Of a stretch of 64,000 nucleotides of DNA, positions 52,389 to 62,507 are shown in pieces. Position numbers and translations under genes: made by a program. The notes under the pieces were generated by a model, which had not been told where the DNA came from, searched no databases, and saw nothing but the letters and a program-made list of their open reading frames with translations. Position 1 is the first letter of the stretch; the number at the start of each line of letters is the position of its first letter. The stretch comes from Spirochaetaceae bacterium (GTDB lineage Bacteria; Spirochaetota; Leptospiria; Leptospirales; Leptonemataceae), in assembly GCA_002730875.1 (NCBI GenBank), contig PCBI01000016.1, forward strand, positions 62,001 through 126,000, given 5' to 3'.

Positions 52389-54527
52389 CTAGATTCGTTT
52401 CTTTTTGAAGTACTTAACCAGAGCGACCCGGTTGCCTTTTTCATTGTATCGGACAATATCGAATGCAGAAACCGTCATCATGATTCCCCGGCCATGAGCC
52501 ATGAAATCCTCGTTTAGCTTCTTTTCGTCGGTCTTGAGTACTTTGCGATGATCAAATCCCTGTCCTTCATCGGTTACCCGAAAAGCCACCCGGTCTTCGT
52601 CTATGGAATACTCGAGAAAGATCTTCCGATTTTTGAACCGGGGATCGCTGCGTCGCTCTTCAATAAGGCTGAGGTAACTGCCCTCCTCCAGAGCTTTCGT
52701 CTTCTCGTCAAAGGTAATCTCCAGGTTGCCGTGCTCGATTGCATTGATAATGATCTCGCGCAAACTGGTTCGCACAGTCATTTGAACTTCTGCATCGGCA
52801 AAACGGGAAATCAAAGAACTGAGCCGCTGGCTGAGTATCTCCGCATTACGCACATAGTTTTCGATGGAGAACTCCACCCGTTCTTTAATAAGATAGCGCG
52901 CCAGTACGTCTTCGGTTATGATACTGGCCCGGCCGAGGATTTCCCTCCGTCCGTCGTCGTATTCCAGATACTGAAGTCGCACCTGCGAATCCCGGGGCTC
53001 CAGAACATGCTTCTGCTTGAATTCGGTCTGAAAGGAAACCGAGGTTCCGGGCTTCGAAAGCTCTTCCAGTTTTTCCAGAACGAATATTTTGTTAAGCGAA
53101 TCCTTCCAGTCCCGATTGTAGATCAATTCCAGAAAATTCATGCTCAGTAATTCTTCCTGACCATACTTCAGAATGCGCTGAAAGGATTTATTCGCCATTG
53201 TGAAATTCCAGGATTCATCCAGGGTGAAGATGAAGTCATCGGACTCTTCCACCAGGGTTTGCAGACGAACGCTGATTTTCTCGGATTCATGCCTGGCTGC
53301 GCTCAAAGCGTTTACATTCTTTTTGAGAGAAGCGGAGAGCTGATTAATGCGATCCGCCATCCCCAGCGAAAGCACCATCACTTCCAGAGCCGAACCAATC
53401 TGAATTCCGTAAGTAGTTAGTATGTTGTCCGGAAGAAACCCGGCAGACTTCAAAACGTTGAGTCCGCCGCCAAGAAGGAACAGTATCCAGGCCGCCAGGA
53501 AAAACCTGGCCTGGCGGACGCCCAGAATCATGGTATGGATGCCATTGGCCAGAACCAGAGCCAGGGTGACCAGGGTCAGGATCACCGCTGCGATCAGATT
53601 GATTCGGTAATTAAACAGAAACAGGGCCGAAAAAAGGCCGGCAATATTGAATACCAGAACAATCCAGTAGAGGCGATCGGTTCCCGGGGTGTGCTCTTTC
53701 GAGTTCAGAAAGGATCGACAGTAAATAAGAATGCCCCCGCAGGCCAGAAAGATAAAAAAGGGCAGGCAGTTATTGCCCCACTCCACAGCGCCCGGCCACA
53801 GATACTGATAGGTAAGTCCATTCAAGGTAGCCTGGAATAGCACATAGGAAATGATGTACAGGATATAAAACAGGTAGGTGCGGTCCCGGGTGGATACCAG
53901 TAAGAACAGGTTGGTCACAACCATGGCCAGCATAATGCCGTAATAAAGTCCCAGGATAATTTGCTCCTGACCTATGTGCGAAACAATGGTTTCCTCTGTG
54001 TAGCCATTCAGCGAAACCAGCATCGAGCTTGTGGTTTCCAGTCGAATGAGATAATCGTAACTGGAACCGGGCTGATGTTCGAAAGAAAAAACTACGTTTC
54101 TGTAATCCATTTCTCTTTCATGAAATGGATATCGATCGCCTCCCTTCTTCTCCGGGGATGCGAGCGCCTGAGCGGGCTCCTCGCCAGATTGCATGCGATA
54201 GACCTGAATATCGTCAAAAGGCGGAAAATCATACTCCAGATAGAAAGTACGCTCCACATTGTCCGGGTTCTCGACCCGAAAATGCAGCCAGTATGTTTCG
54301 CTACTATAGCCAAAGGAATTGTCATCCAGGGGCTGGAACTGCTCTTTCTTATTCCATACAGCCAGAGCGCTTTCGCCGGACACCAGGTAACTGGCATGCG
54401 GCTGAATGGATTCTCTTCGCATGCCATCGTGCAATGCCAGCGGGGGAAGCGAAGGCGCCGCCCCCACAGGGATAGCAAACGCTACTGTACACAGGCAATG
54501 CAGAACAAACAGGCGAAGTCTGTTCAC
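52389..54527 (-). CDS. 7TMR-DISM sensor with PAS and HATPase (serine-kinase-like) domains
   Basis: A membrane receptor of 712 residues. After a signal peptide, a DISMED2-type sensory domain (about 35-180, containing [11 protein letters not shown] and [11 protein letters not shown]) precedes seven membrane helices (about 190-390), then a short coiled coil, a PAS domain (about 425-540) and a C-terminal HATPase domain (from about 575; [12 protein letters not shown] and VTDEGQGFD). No phospho-accepting histidine domain is visible, so it resembles an RsbW-type serine kinase or anti-sigma rather than a histidine kinase. The start is GTG 54527, overlapping the SDR stop as GTGA; the stop TAG touches the gluQ ATG. 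The ligand is unknown. Confidence 0.9.
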   Translation of the reverse strand: MNRLRLFVLHCLCTVAFAIPVGAAPSLPPLALHDGMRRESIQPHASYLVSGESALAVWNKKEQFQPLDDNSFGYSSETYWLHFRVENPDNVERTFYLEYDFPPFDDIQVYRMQSGEEPAQALASPEKKGGDRYPFHEREMDYRNVVFSFEHQPGSSYDYLIRLETTSSMLVSLNGYTEETIVSHIGQEQIILGLYYGIMLAMVVTNLFLLVSTRDRTYLFYILYIISYVLFQATLNGLTYQYLWPGAVEWGNNCLPFFIFLACGGILIYCRSFLNSKEHTPGTDRLYWIVLVFNIAGLFSALFLFNYRINLIAAVILTLVTLALVLANGIHTMILGVRQARFFLAAWILFLLGGGLNVLKSAGFLPDNILTTYGIQIGSALEVMVLSLGMADRINQLSASLKKNVNALSAARHESEKISVRLQTLVEESDDFIFTLDESWNFTMANKSFQRILKYGQEELLSMNFLELIYNRDWKDSLNKIFVLEKLEELSKPGTSVSFQTEFKQKHVLEPRDSQVRLQYLEYDDGRREILGRASIITEDVLARYLIKERVEFSIENYVRNAEILSQRLSSLISRFADAEVQMTVRTSLREIIINAIEHGNLEITFDEKTKALEEGSYLSLIEERRSDPRFKNRKIFLEYSIDEDRVAFRVTDEGQGFDHRKVLKTDEKKLNEDFMAHGRGIMMTVSAFDIVRYNEKGNRVALVKYFKKKRI

Positions 54528-55294
54528 ACGCGCACTCCGCCAGTGATTTCCATAATTTCACCGTTCACCAGGTCATTTTCTGCTATGAATACGGCCGTAT
54601 CGGCAATCTCCTCGGGCTTACCCAGTCGGCCGATGGGAATCTTTTGCTGCCAGGTTTCCAGGGCTTTTTGATTCATTACCTGGAGTACCATTTCGGTGGC
54701 GATGAATCCGGGAGCCACACCGGCCACTCGGATGGAATGCCGGGCCAGTTCCAGGGCCCAGAGACGCGTCATGGAGGCAACCCCGGCCTTGGCCGCCGAA
54801 TAGTTGGTCTGTCCCGGATTACCGTGACGGGCCACCGAAGAAATGGGTATGATCACTCCCGGATTACCCAGGCCCACCATGCCCGCCGCAGCTTCCCGGG
54901 CGCATAAAAAGACCCCGGTCAGATTCACATCAATGACCGATTGCCATTGGGATAGACTCATCTTGTCTTTCACGGCCCCCGTTTGCCGGTCCACACTAAT
55001 CAGCTTACCGTCCCGAAGAATCCCGGCATTCAAGACGGCCACATCCAGCCTGGACGTTTCCCGAATGATTCGCGCAAACAATTCCTCTACTTCCGGCTCA
55101 TTGCTAACGTTACAGGGAATCCCAAGGGCTTCAATACCCTCTTTCTTCAGGGAGGCCAGCGCCTCATCCACCTTTTCCTGGCTTATATCGCTTACCACTA
55201 CCCTGGCTTTCTTTCGGGCATACGCCTGGATCATGGCATAGCCCAGGCCGGATGCCGAGCCGGTAACAACTACAGTCTTTCCTTCAAGATTCAT
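54524..55294 (-). CDS. Short-chain dehydrogenase/reductase, FabG-like
   Basis: A 256-residue NAD(P)-dependent oxidoreductase. [14 protein letters not shown] is the cofactor loop, [10 protein letters not shown] follows, ISSVARHG provides the Ser and YSAAKAGV the Tyr and Lys. A PGFIATEM segment and [20 protein letters not shown] complete a textbook SDR of the 3-oxoacyl reductase or 3-hydroxyacyl-CoA dehydrogenase group. AAGGG before ATG 55294 is a usable ribosome-binding site. Its stop overlaps the start of the sensor gene, so SDR, sensor and gluQ form one operon. The 246 bp upstream, before the aldehyde dehydrogenase gene, show nothing I recognise. Confidence 0.9.
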   Translation of the reverse strand: MNLEGKTVVVTGSASGLGYAMIQAYARKKARVVVSDISQEKVDEALASLKKEGIEALGIPCNVSNEPEVEELFARIIRETSRLDVAVLNAGILRDGKLISVDRQTGAVKDKMSLSQWQSVIDVNLTGVFLCAREAAAGMVGLGNPGVIIPISSVARHGNPGQTNYSAAKAGVASMTRLWALELARHSIRVAGVAPGFIATEMVLQVMNQKALETWQQKIPIGRLGKPEEIADTAVFIAENDLVNGEIMEITGGVRV

Positions 55295-55540
55295 CTACTA
55301 CCCTTGCGCCATCCGACGCCTTCCTTTCCTAATTGTTATTCTATTCTTTATTGCTGCGAATTCCAATTCCGGGGCGAAACTCAACCCGCTTTTCTGAAGG
55401 GTTTGGCGTCAGGCTCCGCCCGAACCTGTCCTCAAATTAAGCCAGCCAGATCCTTCGTCCACAAACCTCCGGAAGCGCCACATCGCAACGGCCAGCTAAA
55501 GACACGGCCGGCCAATGGACGTAAACCTCCGGATTTCGCG

Positions 55541-57148
55541 CTAAACCTTCCAGCGGCCAAACATCTTGGGAATCATGTAACCCATCAACTTCAGGCCGTT
55601 GGCCAGCTTACGGAATGGATTGCCCCCCGCGTAATTGAAGCGCAATGCCTGCAGCAGCGCATCGTATGTCCGGCGAGAGAACGGATGCCACCAAAGATTT
55701 CGACTGGCCGCCAGTATATCATAGTTGATTAGCTTGGGATGAGTCATTTCCAGAAGGCCGTACTTTCCATGGGTTCTGCCTATGCCGGATTCCTTCCATC
55801 CGCCCCAGGGAGTCTCTGACTGCCCATGAGTATAGAGGTGATCATTCACAGTGGTAACGCCGGACTGTAGCGCCGCCGCCACGCGACGGGCCCGCTTTTT
55901 CTTCTTTGTCCACACCGACGAGGTAAGCGCCATGGTGCTGTCATTGGCCAGCTCCACAGCTTCCTGCTCGGTCTTGAACTTCATGACCGGCAGAACGGGC
56001 CCAAAGGTTTCTTCGCGCATCACATCCATGTTATGGTTCACATCGGCGAGCAATGTGGCTGGATAGAAAAAGCCTTTCTGTTCCGCCTGCGGGTCGATGG
56101 ACGTAGATGTGGCCAGAACCCGAGCCCCCTGCTGAAGGGCGCTTTGCACATGTCGATGGACAATGTTCTTCTGGGCTTCCGTGGTCATGGACCCCATATC
56201 TACGTTGAAGTCCCGGTCCGGTCCGTGACGGAGCGCTTTTGTCTTTCGGGTTAGCAGATCAACGAATCGATCGTATACCTTTTCCTGCACGTAAATACGC
56301 TCTACTCCGCCGCAGCTCTGACCGGCGTTTTGATAGCCGGCCCAGACAGCGCCGTTTGTGGCCCTTTCCAGGTCAGCGTCTTCAAACACTATCATGGGAT
56401 CCTTGCCGCCAAGCTCCAGGGATAACGGAGTGAGAGTGTCCGCCGCTTGCTTCATGAGTTCTTTGCCGGTGGGAACGCTTCCGGTAAAAAATATCTTATC
56501 CACACCGTTTTCGAACATGGCTGTGGATACCGCTCCCCCGCTGCCAATAATATGCGTAAACAAGCCAGAAGGCAGATCCGCTGCGGCCACAATACGTTCA
56601 ATGGCCTTTCCTACCATTACGGTGGCGCCGGCCACTTTGAGCACTATGGCATTGCCGGCCATAAGGCCCATAACCACTTCGCCAAATGGGATGGATAATG
56701 GATAGTTCCACGGGCTGATGATACCCACCACTCCCAGAGGTACATGTAGCATCTCATTCTTTTTGTTAAAAAACAGGATTGTCGAGCCGGAAAGCTTGAA
56801 CGGCTTGAGAACACCACGGGCTTTTTTCGCATACCAGTTGGCCGCCAGGGCGCAAGGCACCACCTCGGTCGCCAGAGCATCGACCCTGGATTTACCGTTT
56901 TCCTGGCTCACGATTTCGGCCAGATCCTCGGCGTTTTCTACAATGTAATCTCGCATTTTGAGAATCTGTTTCTTTCGCTGTGCAAAGCCAAGAGCGGCCC
57001 ATTCTTTCTGAGCCTTCCGGGCCCGGGCAAAAATCTCGGGCACCGAATCCATATCGGTGCTGTGGTATTCGCCTACAACTTCTCCAGTGGCCGGACTGAT
57101 AGCCTGCTTGCTTCGTGTTTCTCTTTCTTTTGTTAGAATATCTGACAT
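55541..57148 (-). CDS. Aldehyde dehydrogenase family protein
   Basis: An NAD(P)-dependent enzyme that oxidises an aldehyde to a carboxylate. GVVGIISPWNYPLSIPF is the N-terminal landmark, FTGSVPTGKEL the cofactor loop, LSLELGGKDPMIVFEDAD supplies the catalytic Glu and NAGQSCGGVERIYV the Cys. A C-terminal extension of about 50 residues after the core, with basic and hydrophobic patches, could associate with membranes. I chose ATG 57148, which has GGGGGA four bases upstream; the open frame continues to 57262 but adds no family sequence. The substrate is not known; lipid-derived aldehydes are plausible given neighbours. Confidence 0.92.
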   Translation of the reverse strand: MSDILTKERETRSKQAISPATGEVVGEYHSTDMDSVPEIFARARKAQKEWAALGFAQRKKQILKMRDYIVENAEDLAEIVSQENGKSRVDALATEVVPCALAANWYAKKARGVLKPFKLSGSTILFFNKKNEMLHVPLGVVGIISPWNYPLSIPFGEVVMGLMAGNAIVLKVAGATVMVGKAIERIVAAADLPSGLFTHIIGSGGAVSTAMFENGVDKIFFTGSVPTGKELMKQAADTLTPLSLELGGKDPMIVFEDADLERATNGAVWAGYQNAGQSCGGVERIYVQEKVYDRFVDLLTRKTKALRHGPDRDFNVDMGSMTTEAQKNIVHRHVQSALQQGARVLATSTSIDPQAEQKGFFYPATLLADVNHNMDVMREETFGPVLPVMKFKTEQEAVELANDSTMALTSSVWTKKKKRARRVAAALQSGVTTVNDHLYTHGQSETPWGGWKESGIGRTHGKYGLLEMTHPKLINYDILAASRNLWWHPFSRRTYDALLQALRFNYAGGNPFRKLANGLKLMGYMIPKMFGRWKV

Positions 57149-57333
57149 CTTATCCCCCGATCGACTTCCCGGAAAGGAAGCAGTAAATGGAACTTCCTCC
57201 GATTTAAGGCCCGGATTGTAAGCACGGTCCTGTAGTCCGGTGTAGCCGGAGCCAGCATGCACTGTCCGGAATCCTGCTTACAAGCGTTTTCCGAAAGACT
57301 TGTAATCACAAACGGTATTGGTGGGCTTGGAAT

Positions 57334-58659
57334 ATGACCCCTTCCGATCCATCCGACAGCAATGAGGAGCAGCAGAAAAAGCTGGAAGAAGAAATTCACA
57401 GCGCCATCCCTGCCGATGCTGCGGAACGACTGCAACGATTCCTGTCCCATAGTCTGTCCTGGTCCGGTAGGCAACTCGAAAAGCTCTCCGATTCTCCTTT
57501 TGTAGACCGGACGGGCTTTGCCCGATCGGTGAAAGAAGCCGGCGATCGGCTTAAAAAAGCTGCGGAGGATGCTCCCAGAGTTCTGGAAACCACCCTGGCC
57601 GACCTGCACGAAGCCTTCGACGGAGCCTTTCAATCCACTGTTGAATCCTACCGACTGGCCGATAGCTCGGTGCGCCGCTCGGTCATGGAGAATGTGCCGG
57701 CGGTCAGCATAATGGGAAATAGCTTCCGGGCTCCGGACCATGAGGTGCAAACATCTTTCCGCAAGGACGGGAAGGATATTTCCGTCCCCGAGTTGATCCA
57801 GGATTTCCGAAAGTCCGGCCGACGACGGTTGGTGGTTTTTCTGCCCGGATTGTTTTCAGATGAGAGTCTCTGGGCCAATTCGGGAACGCCATTTTCTTAC
57901 GTGGAAACCGTGGAGTCCCTGGACGGTTATAGCGCTTTTGTTCGTTTTCCTCCTCTTCAATCCATCCCGGAAACCGGGGCCCGACTTAAAGAACTACTGC
58001 ATGAGTTGAAATCAGGTCATCCAGATTACATCGACATCGTCGCCTATAGCGAAGGAGGTCTGATTCTGCGATCTGCTCTTTATCAGGATCGGCCGACTGA
58101 AGGGTCCGATTCGAAGGTGGCTTCCAATTCGAACCAGTCTTCGGGTTCGAACGAGTCCGCGCTGGCCGGCTGGATTCGACACGTTCTGATGATCAGCTCC
58201 CCGGACGGCGGCTCCTTCCTGGAAAAGATGGGCTTCTGGATTGGTCTGGGATTGGCTGGCCTGTCGCAGCTGGCCAATCAGCTATTGAACTATCCTGAGC
58301 TTGAGCGAAGCCCGGCCATTGAAGATCTAAGCCTCGGTCGCATCCGCCCGGAAGACCAGGGCCAGACAGTCCTGGAAAGGATTTACTTCGGCGAACTGGA
58401 CGCCGTTCCCGCTACTCAAATCTACAGTCTGGTAACCAAGAACAACAATGTCTGGGAGTCCTGGCTGGGCGACGGCGTGGTCGAAGAGGTATCTCTGGCG
58501 CGACTGTCCGCCGACGTCTACGCACGAAAAGAGAATCCAGCAAATCGGGTACACTGCATTCTGGGAAGGAACCATTTCCAGATTCTAAATGACCCGGCCA
58601 TTACCCGTATCCTGCGCTCCGTTCTGGACGAATCCTTTTCGGATCGAAAGACCGGTTGA
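57334..58659 (+). CDS. Alpha/beta-hydrolase (lipase/PGAP1-like)
   Basis: A soluble protein of 441 residues. The first 115 or so are a charged helical region (LKKAAEDAPRVLETTLADL). The hydrolase domain starts at RRRLVVFLPGLFSDESLWAN. The nucleophile elbow is VAYSEGGLI (Ser236), the acid is likely in WLGDGVV and the histidine in LGRNHFQIL. A variable Ser/Asn-rich insert (about 255-280) follows the nucleophile. GxSxGG-type elbows of this kind occur in triacylglycerol lipases and PGAP1-like enzymes. No signal peptide is seen, so it acts inside the cell. The spacer to the divergent aldehyde dehydrogenase gene is 185 bp. Confidence 0.8.
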   Translation: MTPSDPSDSNEEQQKKLEEEIHSAIPADAAERLQRFLSHSLSWSGRQLEKLSDSPFVDRTGFARSVKEAGDRLKKAAEDAPRVLETTLADLHEAFDGAFQSTVESYRLADSSVRRSVMENVPAVSIMGNSFRAPDHEVQTSFRKDGKDISVPELIQDFRKSGRRRLVVFLPGLFSDESLWANSGTPFSYVETVESLDGYSAFVRFPPLQSIPETGARLKELLHELKSGHPDYIDIVAYSEGGLILRSALYQDRPTEGSDSKVASNSNQSSGSNESALAGWIRHVLMISSPDGGSFLEKMGFWIGLGLAGLSQLANQLLNYPELERSPAIEDLSLGRIRPEDQGQTVLERIYFGELDAVPATQIYSLVTKNNNVWESWLGDGVVEEVSLARLSADVYARKENPANRVHCILGRNHFQILNDPAITRILRSVLDESFSDRKTG

Positions 58660-58695
58660 CGCAGACCGTCAGAAGAGTGCAAGCCCGGAGAGACT

Positions 58696-60006
58696 ATGGA
58701 AGCGAAACAGGGAACGGTAAAGGATATACTGGAACAGGAAGAGGTGCACGGCGCCATCCTGGGAAACCGTTTCCGTTACGGCGCCATAGTCGTCATAGGA
58801 ATTGGCACTCTATGGAACACATTGAGTCTGGAAGATACGGGGGCCCTGGCAAACTTTCTATCCTTTGGCGCATTTGCTCTGGTTACAGTCATCCACACTT
58901 TTGTTCTTCGCGCCGGGAAGGCTTTCTGGATCAAGGCCTTCAATTACATTACTCTGATTTTTGACTACGCCCTGGTCACCGGCCTTCTAATCTTCTGGAA
59001 TATCGTGGAGAGCCCGGACAATGCCGGCTTCACGCTCAAGAATCCCACGAACCTCTACTATCTGATACCGCTTTTGATTCCCACGTTTCAGTTTCGCATC
59101 AAATATATCGTAATCTCCTTTTCCATGTTTATGGCCATCCATATCGCAACAGTGCTGATTGCGCTCAACATGGGAACGGCCCTGACACGAGACTGGTATG
59201 ACTACATTATGGGCGAAGGAATCATTCTGGCAGATGTCATTCCCACACGACCGCTTCTGTTTGGCCTGGTCGCGCTCACGGCAGGACTTACCATTCGAAG
59301 GTCTCTAACCATGCTAAAGCGTCTGGCCAGTGCAGAGGCCCAAAAGACCCTGCTTTCCCGTTACTTCAGCCCGGAACTGGCCCAAAGACTGACATCCAAT
59401 CCGGATCAACTTCGAAGCGGCGAACGAAGATATGTAACCGTACTCTTCAGCGATATCAGAGGCTTTACAACAATTTCGGAGGGTATACCGCCGGAAGACC
59501 TGGCCCGGATGCTTACCGAATACCGGGAATCCGTAACGGAGATTATTTTTCGCCATGGAGGAATGATAGATAAGTTCATCGGCGATGCGGTGATGGCCGT
59601 CTTTGGAGTACCCGAAACTCGCGGCAATCAAGAGGATGCCCGGGCGGCAGTGGATTGCGCCCGAGAACTGCTAAGCTCGCTGCCGGATTTTAACAGGCGA
59701 TTGGAAAAATGGCTTCCTACGAAGTTAGATATCGGTATTGGCATTCATTGCGGCGAGGTCTTTGCCGGAACCATTGGATCGGAAAACCGCCTGGAATACA
59801 CAGTCCTGGGCGATACCGTCAATACCGCCTCCAGACTGGAAGGACTGTGCAAACGCCTGAAACGACGGCTGGTTGTAAGCAAAGATCTGGTGGATCTGCT
59901 GGCATCCGCCGAATTCGAAAGCATTGCGCAAGTTCAGGTAAGGGGCCGAAACCAACCGGTTCAGGTCTTTTCTTTAGTGGGCTTTCCTCTGGTCACTACT
60001 TCATGA
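58696..60006 (+). CDS. Membrane-bound class III adenylate/guanylate cyclase
   Basis: A nucleotide cyclase of 436 residues with six membrane helices (within about 27-205) and a C-terminal catalytic domain (from about 240). FSDIRGFTTISEG holds the first metal Asp and IDKFIGDAVMAVFGVP the second, plus the substrate Lys. YTVLGDTVNTASRLE provides the purine-specifying Asp and the transition-state Asn and Arg. These residues fit adenylate cyclase better than guanylate cyclase. GGAGAG before ATG 58696 is a good ribosome-binding site. The 36-bp gap from the hydrolase gene suggests cotranscription. The 3' end overlaps the convergent acyltransferase by 46 bp. Confidence 0.95.
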   Translation: MEAKQGTVKDILEQEEVHGAILGNRFRYGAIVVIGIGTLWNTLSLEDTGALANFLSFGAFALVTVIHTFVLRAGKAFWIKAFNYITLIFDYALVTGLLIFWNIVESPDNAGFTLKNPTNLYYLIPLLIPTFQFRIKYIVISFSMFMAIHIATVLIALNMGTALTRDWYDYIMGEGIILADVIPTRPLLFGLVALTAGLTIRRSLTMLKRLASAEAQKTLLSRYFSPELAQRLTSNPDQLRSGERRYVTVLFSDIRGFTTISEGIPPEDLARMLTEYRESVTEIIFRHGGMIDKFIGDAVMAVFGVPETRGNQEDARAAVDCARELLSSLPDFNRRLEKWLPTKLDIGIGIHCGEVFAGTIGSENRLEYTVLGDTVNTASRLEGLCKRLKRRLVVSKDLVDLLASAEFESIAQVQVRGRNQPVQVFSLVGFPLVTTS

Positions 60007-60650
60007 GTGTATTCCAGCCCGCTTAGCTCGGCGATCTCATGCATTCTATCGTGCAGAAAAACCTCGGGCACTGAATGTCGATCGTATGCCGTGGGCTTCC
60101 CAATACGAATAATCACTTCGGTTCTTCGCGGAAATTTGTGGAACCTGTAGTCAAAGCCCAGGGGAACAACCTGCACCGGATTATCCGGTCTTCCGATTAC
60201 AAAACGAAACCCTGGCGTTCGGCCCTTGCCCATCTTCCCTTTGAAATGAGTTTGTTCAGGAAACAGGGCTACAAGGTGACCATCGTGCAGAATCTTTCGA
60301 GCAAGTAGCAGATCCCGCTTGCTCTTTTCCGGATTCTTGCGGTCCACGGGTATACCGCCGCAGTGCAGAAAGAAATTCGCCACCGCACCTTTGGCCAGGG
60401 TGTCTTTCATAATACACCACACGTCCCAGCGGGCCGGATGAATCCCACGAACAAGTCCCAGCGGAATGTCCGAGTTTCGAACATGTTTGGCCACGATCAG
60501 CACCGAACCGGTGGAAGGTATGTTTTCAATTCCGTCCACCCGGACTTTGAATCGTAGCCGCGTGTAGATCTGGCCGAACCACTCCAGCAGAAAGACGGCG
60601 TAGCGTTTCTTTCCTGGATGACCATCGTACTTCTTGTAAATCTCGGACAC
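59961..60650 (-). CDS. 1-acyl-glycerol-3-phosphate acyltransferase (PlsC-like)
   Basis: A 229-residue acyltransferase with the H-x4-D motif in AKHVRNSDIP (His56, Asp61) and ALFPEQTHFKGKMGKG for the substrate-binding block. GGIPVDRKNPEKSK before it and PVQVVPLGFDYRF after it are typical. It would add a second acyl chain to lysophosphatidate or a similar lipid at the membrane. The start is GTG 60650 with GAGGG just upstream. The SRPBCC gene lies 97 bp upstream on the same strand and may be cotranscribed. Confidence 0.88.
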   Translation of the reverse strand: MSEIYKKYDGHPGKKRYAVFLLEWFGQIYTRLRFKVRVDGIENIPSTGSVLIVAKHVRNSDIPLGLVRGIHPARWDVWCIMKDTLAKGAVANFFLHCGGIPVDRKNPEKSKRDLLLARKILHDGHLVALFPEQTHFKGKMGKGRTPGFRFVIGRPDNPVQVVPLGFDYRFHKFPRRTEVIIRIGKPTAYDRHSVPEVFLHDRMHEIAELSGLEYTHEVVTRGKPTKEKT

Positions 60651-60747
60651 CTTTACCCTCTGTAATTTTGTCGATGTTCGGGCAAGCAGTAAAAAAGAAT
60701 GCTACCCCGGTTTTGCGAAAGAAGGAACCCGGGAGGCATAGACTATG

Positions 60748-61218
60748 CTACGGCCGAAGATACCGCCCGTCTGCCATGCTTCGATACACCGGTTTTCTAT
60801 ATAGGAACTGCAATTTCAGAACGGGTTGCAAAAATAAGCCCATCAGTCCCCTGCCTTTGAACTGAATATGATCGGTGATGCGGGTGGCCGGTCCGCTTTT
60901 GGAATCCAGCGCCTGAAATGTATGTGTGTGTCTCCAGTAACTCAGAAAGAAGGGAAGCTTTTTGCCTTCATCAACGAACTGAAAGCTCTGGCCGTCTTCT
61001 CTATACCCGGACTCCATATTTTCGCTTATCCACTCCTGTTTGAATAGCAGGAAGTTGAGGCTCAAATGAGTGATCCCCGCTTTTGCGGTGCCATCGAACC
61101 TGAGTACTTTCACTGGCGGAAAAGGCGGATTGAGTTTCTTAAAAAGGGGCAGATCCAGCGAGCGCAGGACGGTATCCAGATCCGTGTTCACGATTGTTTC
61201 TATGTTAATTGTTTTCAA
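60748..61218 (-). CDS. SRPBCC-type ligand-binding protein
   Basis: A 156-residue soluble protein of the START/Bet v 1-like superfamily, which binds hydrophobic ligands in a cavity. TINIETIVNTDLDTVLRSLD is the first strand and helix, FDGTAKAGITHLSLNFLLF follows, and YWRHTHTFQAL and TRITDHIQFKGRGLMG make the later strands and the long C-terminal helix. The start is TTG 61218, with GGGAG six bases upstream. The ligand is unknown. A lipid role is plausible because a PlsC-like gene follows on the same strand. Confidence 0.8.
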   Translation of the reverse strand: MKTINIETIVNTDLDTVLRSLDLPLFKKLNPPFPPVKVLRFDGTAKAGITHLSLNFLLFKQEWISENMESGYREDGQSFQFVDEGKKLPFFLSYWRHTHTFQALDSKSGPATRITDHIQFKGRGLMGLFLQPVLKLQFLYRKPVYRSMADGRYLRP

Positions 61219-61372
61219 TTCTTACTCCCAGGGTTCGGACTCAATCCCCTCGCCCGGGCGGCCTTCGGCTGCGGTCCGGGTAGATAGCTTCGCTGCGCTT
61301 TGCGGCGGGACTGTGACTCCGGGCCGGCGCCCTCCGGCTTGACACAGGCGCGGCCCGGGCACACTCAGGTGT

Positions 61373-62368
61373 ATGCTTTGCCTGGTCACCGGGGGCGCCG
61401 GATTCATCGGATCCCATGTAGTCCGTATCCTACTGGAAAAGAAATACAATGTGCGAGTTCTGGCCCTACCTTCTGAACCCAGAAATCGCCTCAATGGACT
61501 CAACGTAGAGATTATGGACGGCGATCTAACCGATCCCGCAGACCTGGAAAAAGCCCTGAAAGGCGTAGACTATGTCTTTCACCTGGCGGCGGTTCATGCC
61601 CAATGGATGCCCGACTTCGCGCCGATGTACAGGGTGAACGTCGACGGAACAAGACTTCTTCTGGAGAAGTCCAGAGAAATGGGCGTCAAGAGAATCGTAT
61701 ATACCAGTACACAGAATGTGATTGGATGGAATCCCCGGGGTCTTTCGGACGAAGAGACTCCCTTCAAGGAGTTCAAGAAGAGCTCGCACTATACCAAAAG
61801 CAAGTACATGGCGGAACAGGCCGTCTGGAAGTTTATAGAAGAGAATGACTCGCCGGAAATTGTTATTCTGAATCCATCCGGCCCGTTCGGGCCAGGCGAT
61901 ACCGGCCCCACCGGAAAAGTGGTGCAGGATTTTCTTCGCGGCAAGATCCCTTTCTTTTTTTACGGCTACTTCAATGTAATCGATGTGGATGACCTGGCCC
62001 TGGGGCAGGTCATCGCCCTGGAGAAAGGTAAGCCCGGGAATCGCTATATTCTGGCCGGTCACGATGTGTCGTTGCAGCAGTTCTTTGAGCTCCTGGAAAA
62101 GGTAAGCGGAGTTTCCGCGCCTTCGCTACGCTTGCCCCGCTTCCTGGTCTATGGCATCGGCTTCATAATGGAAAAAGCTTCGGACTGGTTCACTCACAGG
62201 CCGCCCAAAATGACAGTGGATCGGGTTAGACAGAGAGGAAGGAAGAAACTTCTGGACAACTCCAAAATTCGCAGCCTGGGTTTGCAGATCCGTCCCATCG
62301 AAGAGACCCTGAAGCGAACCGTGGATTATCACAAAGAAATCCTGGACAAAGCAAACGCCGGCCATTGA
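61373..62368 (+). CDS. NAD-dependent epimerase/dehydratase (extended SDR)
   Basis: A 331-residue extended SDR. VTGGAGFIGSHVV (residues 6-15 in the loop) binds the cofactor, and DVVFHLAA-like YVFHLAAVHAQW follows. YTSTQNVIGWNP and YTKSKYMAEQ hold the catalytic Thr/Ser, Tyr and Lys. The NPSGPFGPGD and IDVDDLALGQV segments match dihydroflavonol-reductase-like and HpnA-like proteins, which act on sterols, hopanoid precursors or sugars. A C-terminal hydrophobic patch (FLVYGIGFIMEK) suggests membrane contact. ATG 61373 is the first in the frame; the ribosome-binding site is too close to be convincing. It is divergent from the SRPBCC gene across a GC-rich spacer. Confidence 0.9.
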   Translation: MLCLVTGGAGFIGSHVVRILLEKKYNVRVLALPSEPRNRLNGLNVEIMDGDLTDPADLEKALKGVDYVFHLAAVHAQWMPDFAPMYRVNVDGTRLLLEKSREMGVKRIVYTSTQNVIGWNPRGLSDEETPFKEFKKSSHYTKSKYMAEQAVWKFIEENDSPEIVILNPSGPFGPGDTGPTGKVVQDFLRGKIPFFFYGYFNVIDVDDLALGQVIALEKGKPGNRYILAGHDVSLQQFFELLEKVSGVSAPSLRLPRFLVYGIGFIMEKASDWFTHRPPKMTVDRVRQRGRKKLLDNSKIRSLGLQIRPIEETLKRTVDYHKEILDKANAGH

Positions 62369-62507
62369 GTCGGACAGACGCCCGACCAGGACGGTGGGCC
62401 GTTCCTCTTGCAATCCACGATTTGCGCACCTGCGCAGAATAGATATGGAAGCCAGAAGCCAGGGATGTTAATTGAAACTAAATAGCCCTAACAGGCGAAA
62501 GAGATAT

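Noticed and set aside
53961..54671. 236-codon rightward frame across the sensor and SDR genes
   Set aside because: It crosses the junction of two well-supported genes on the other strand.
54983..55732. 249-codon rightward frame spanning SDR, spacer and aldehyde dehydrogenase ends
   Set aside because: Mostly antisense to two clear genes; the spacer part is not protein-like.
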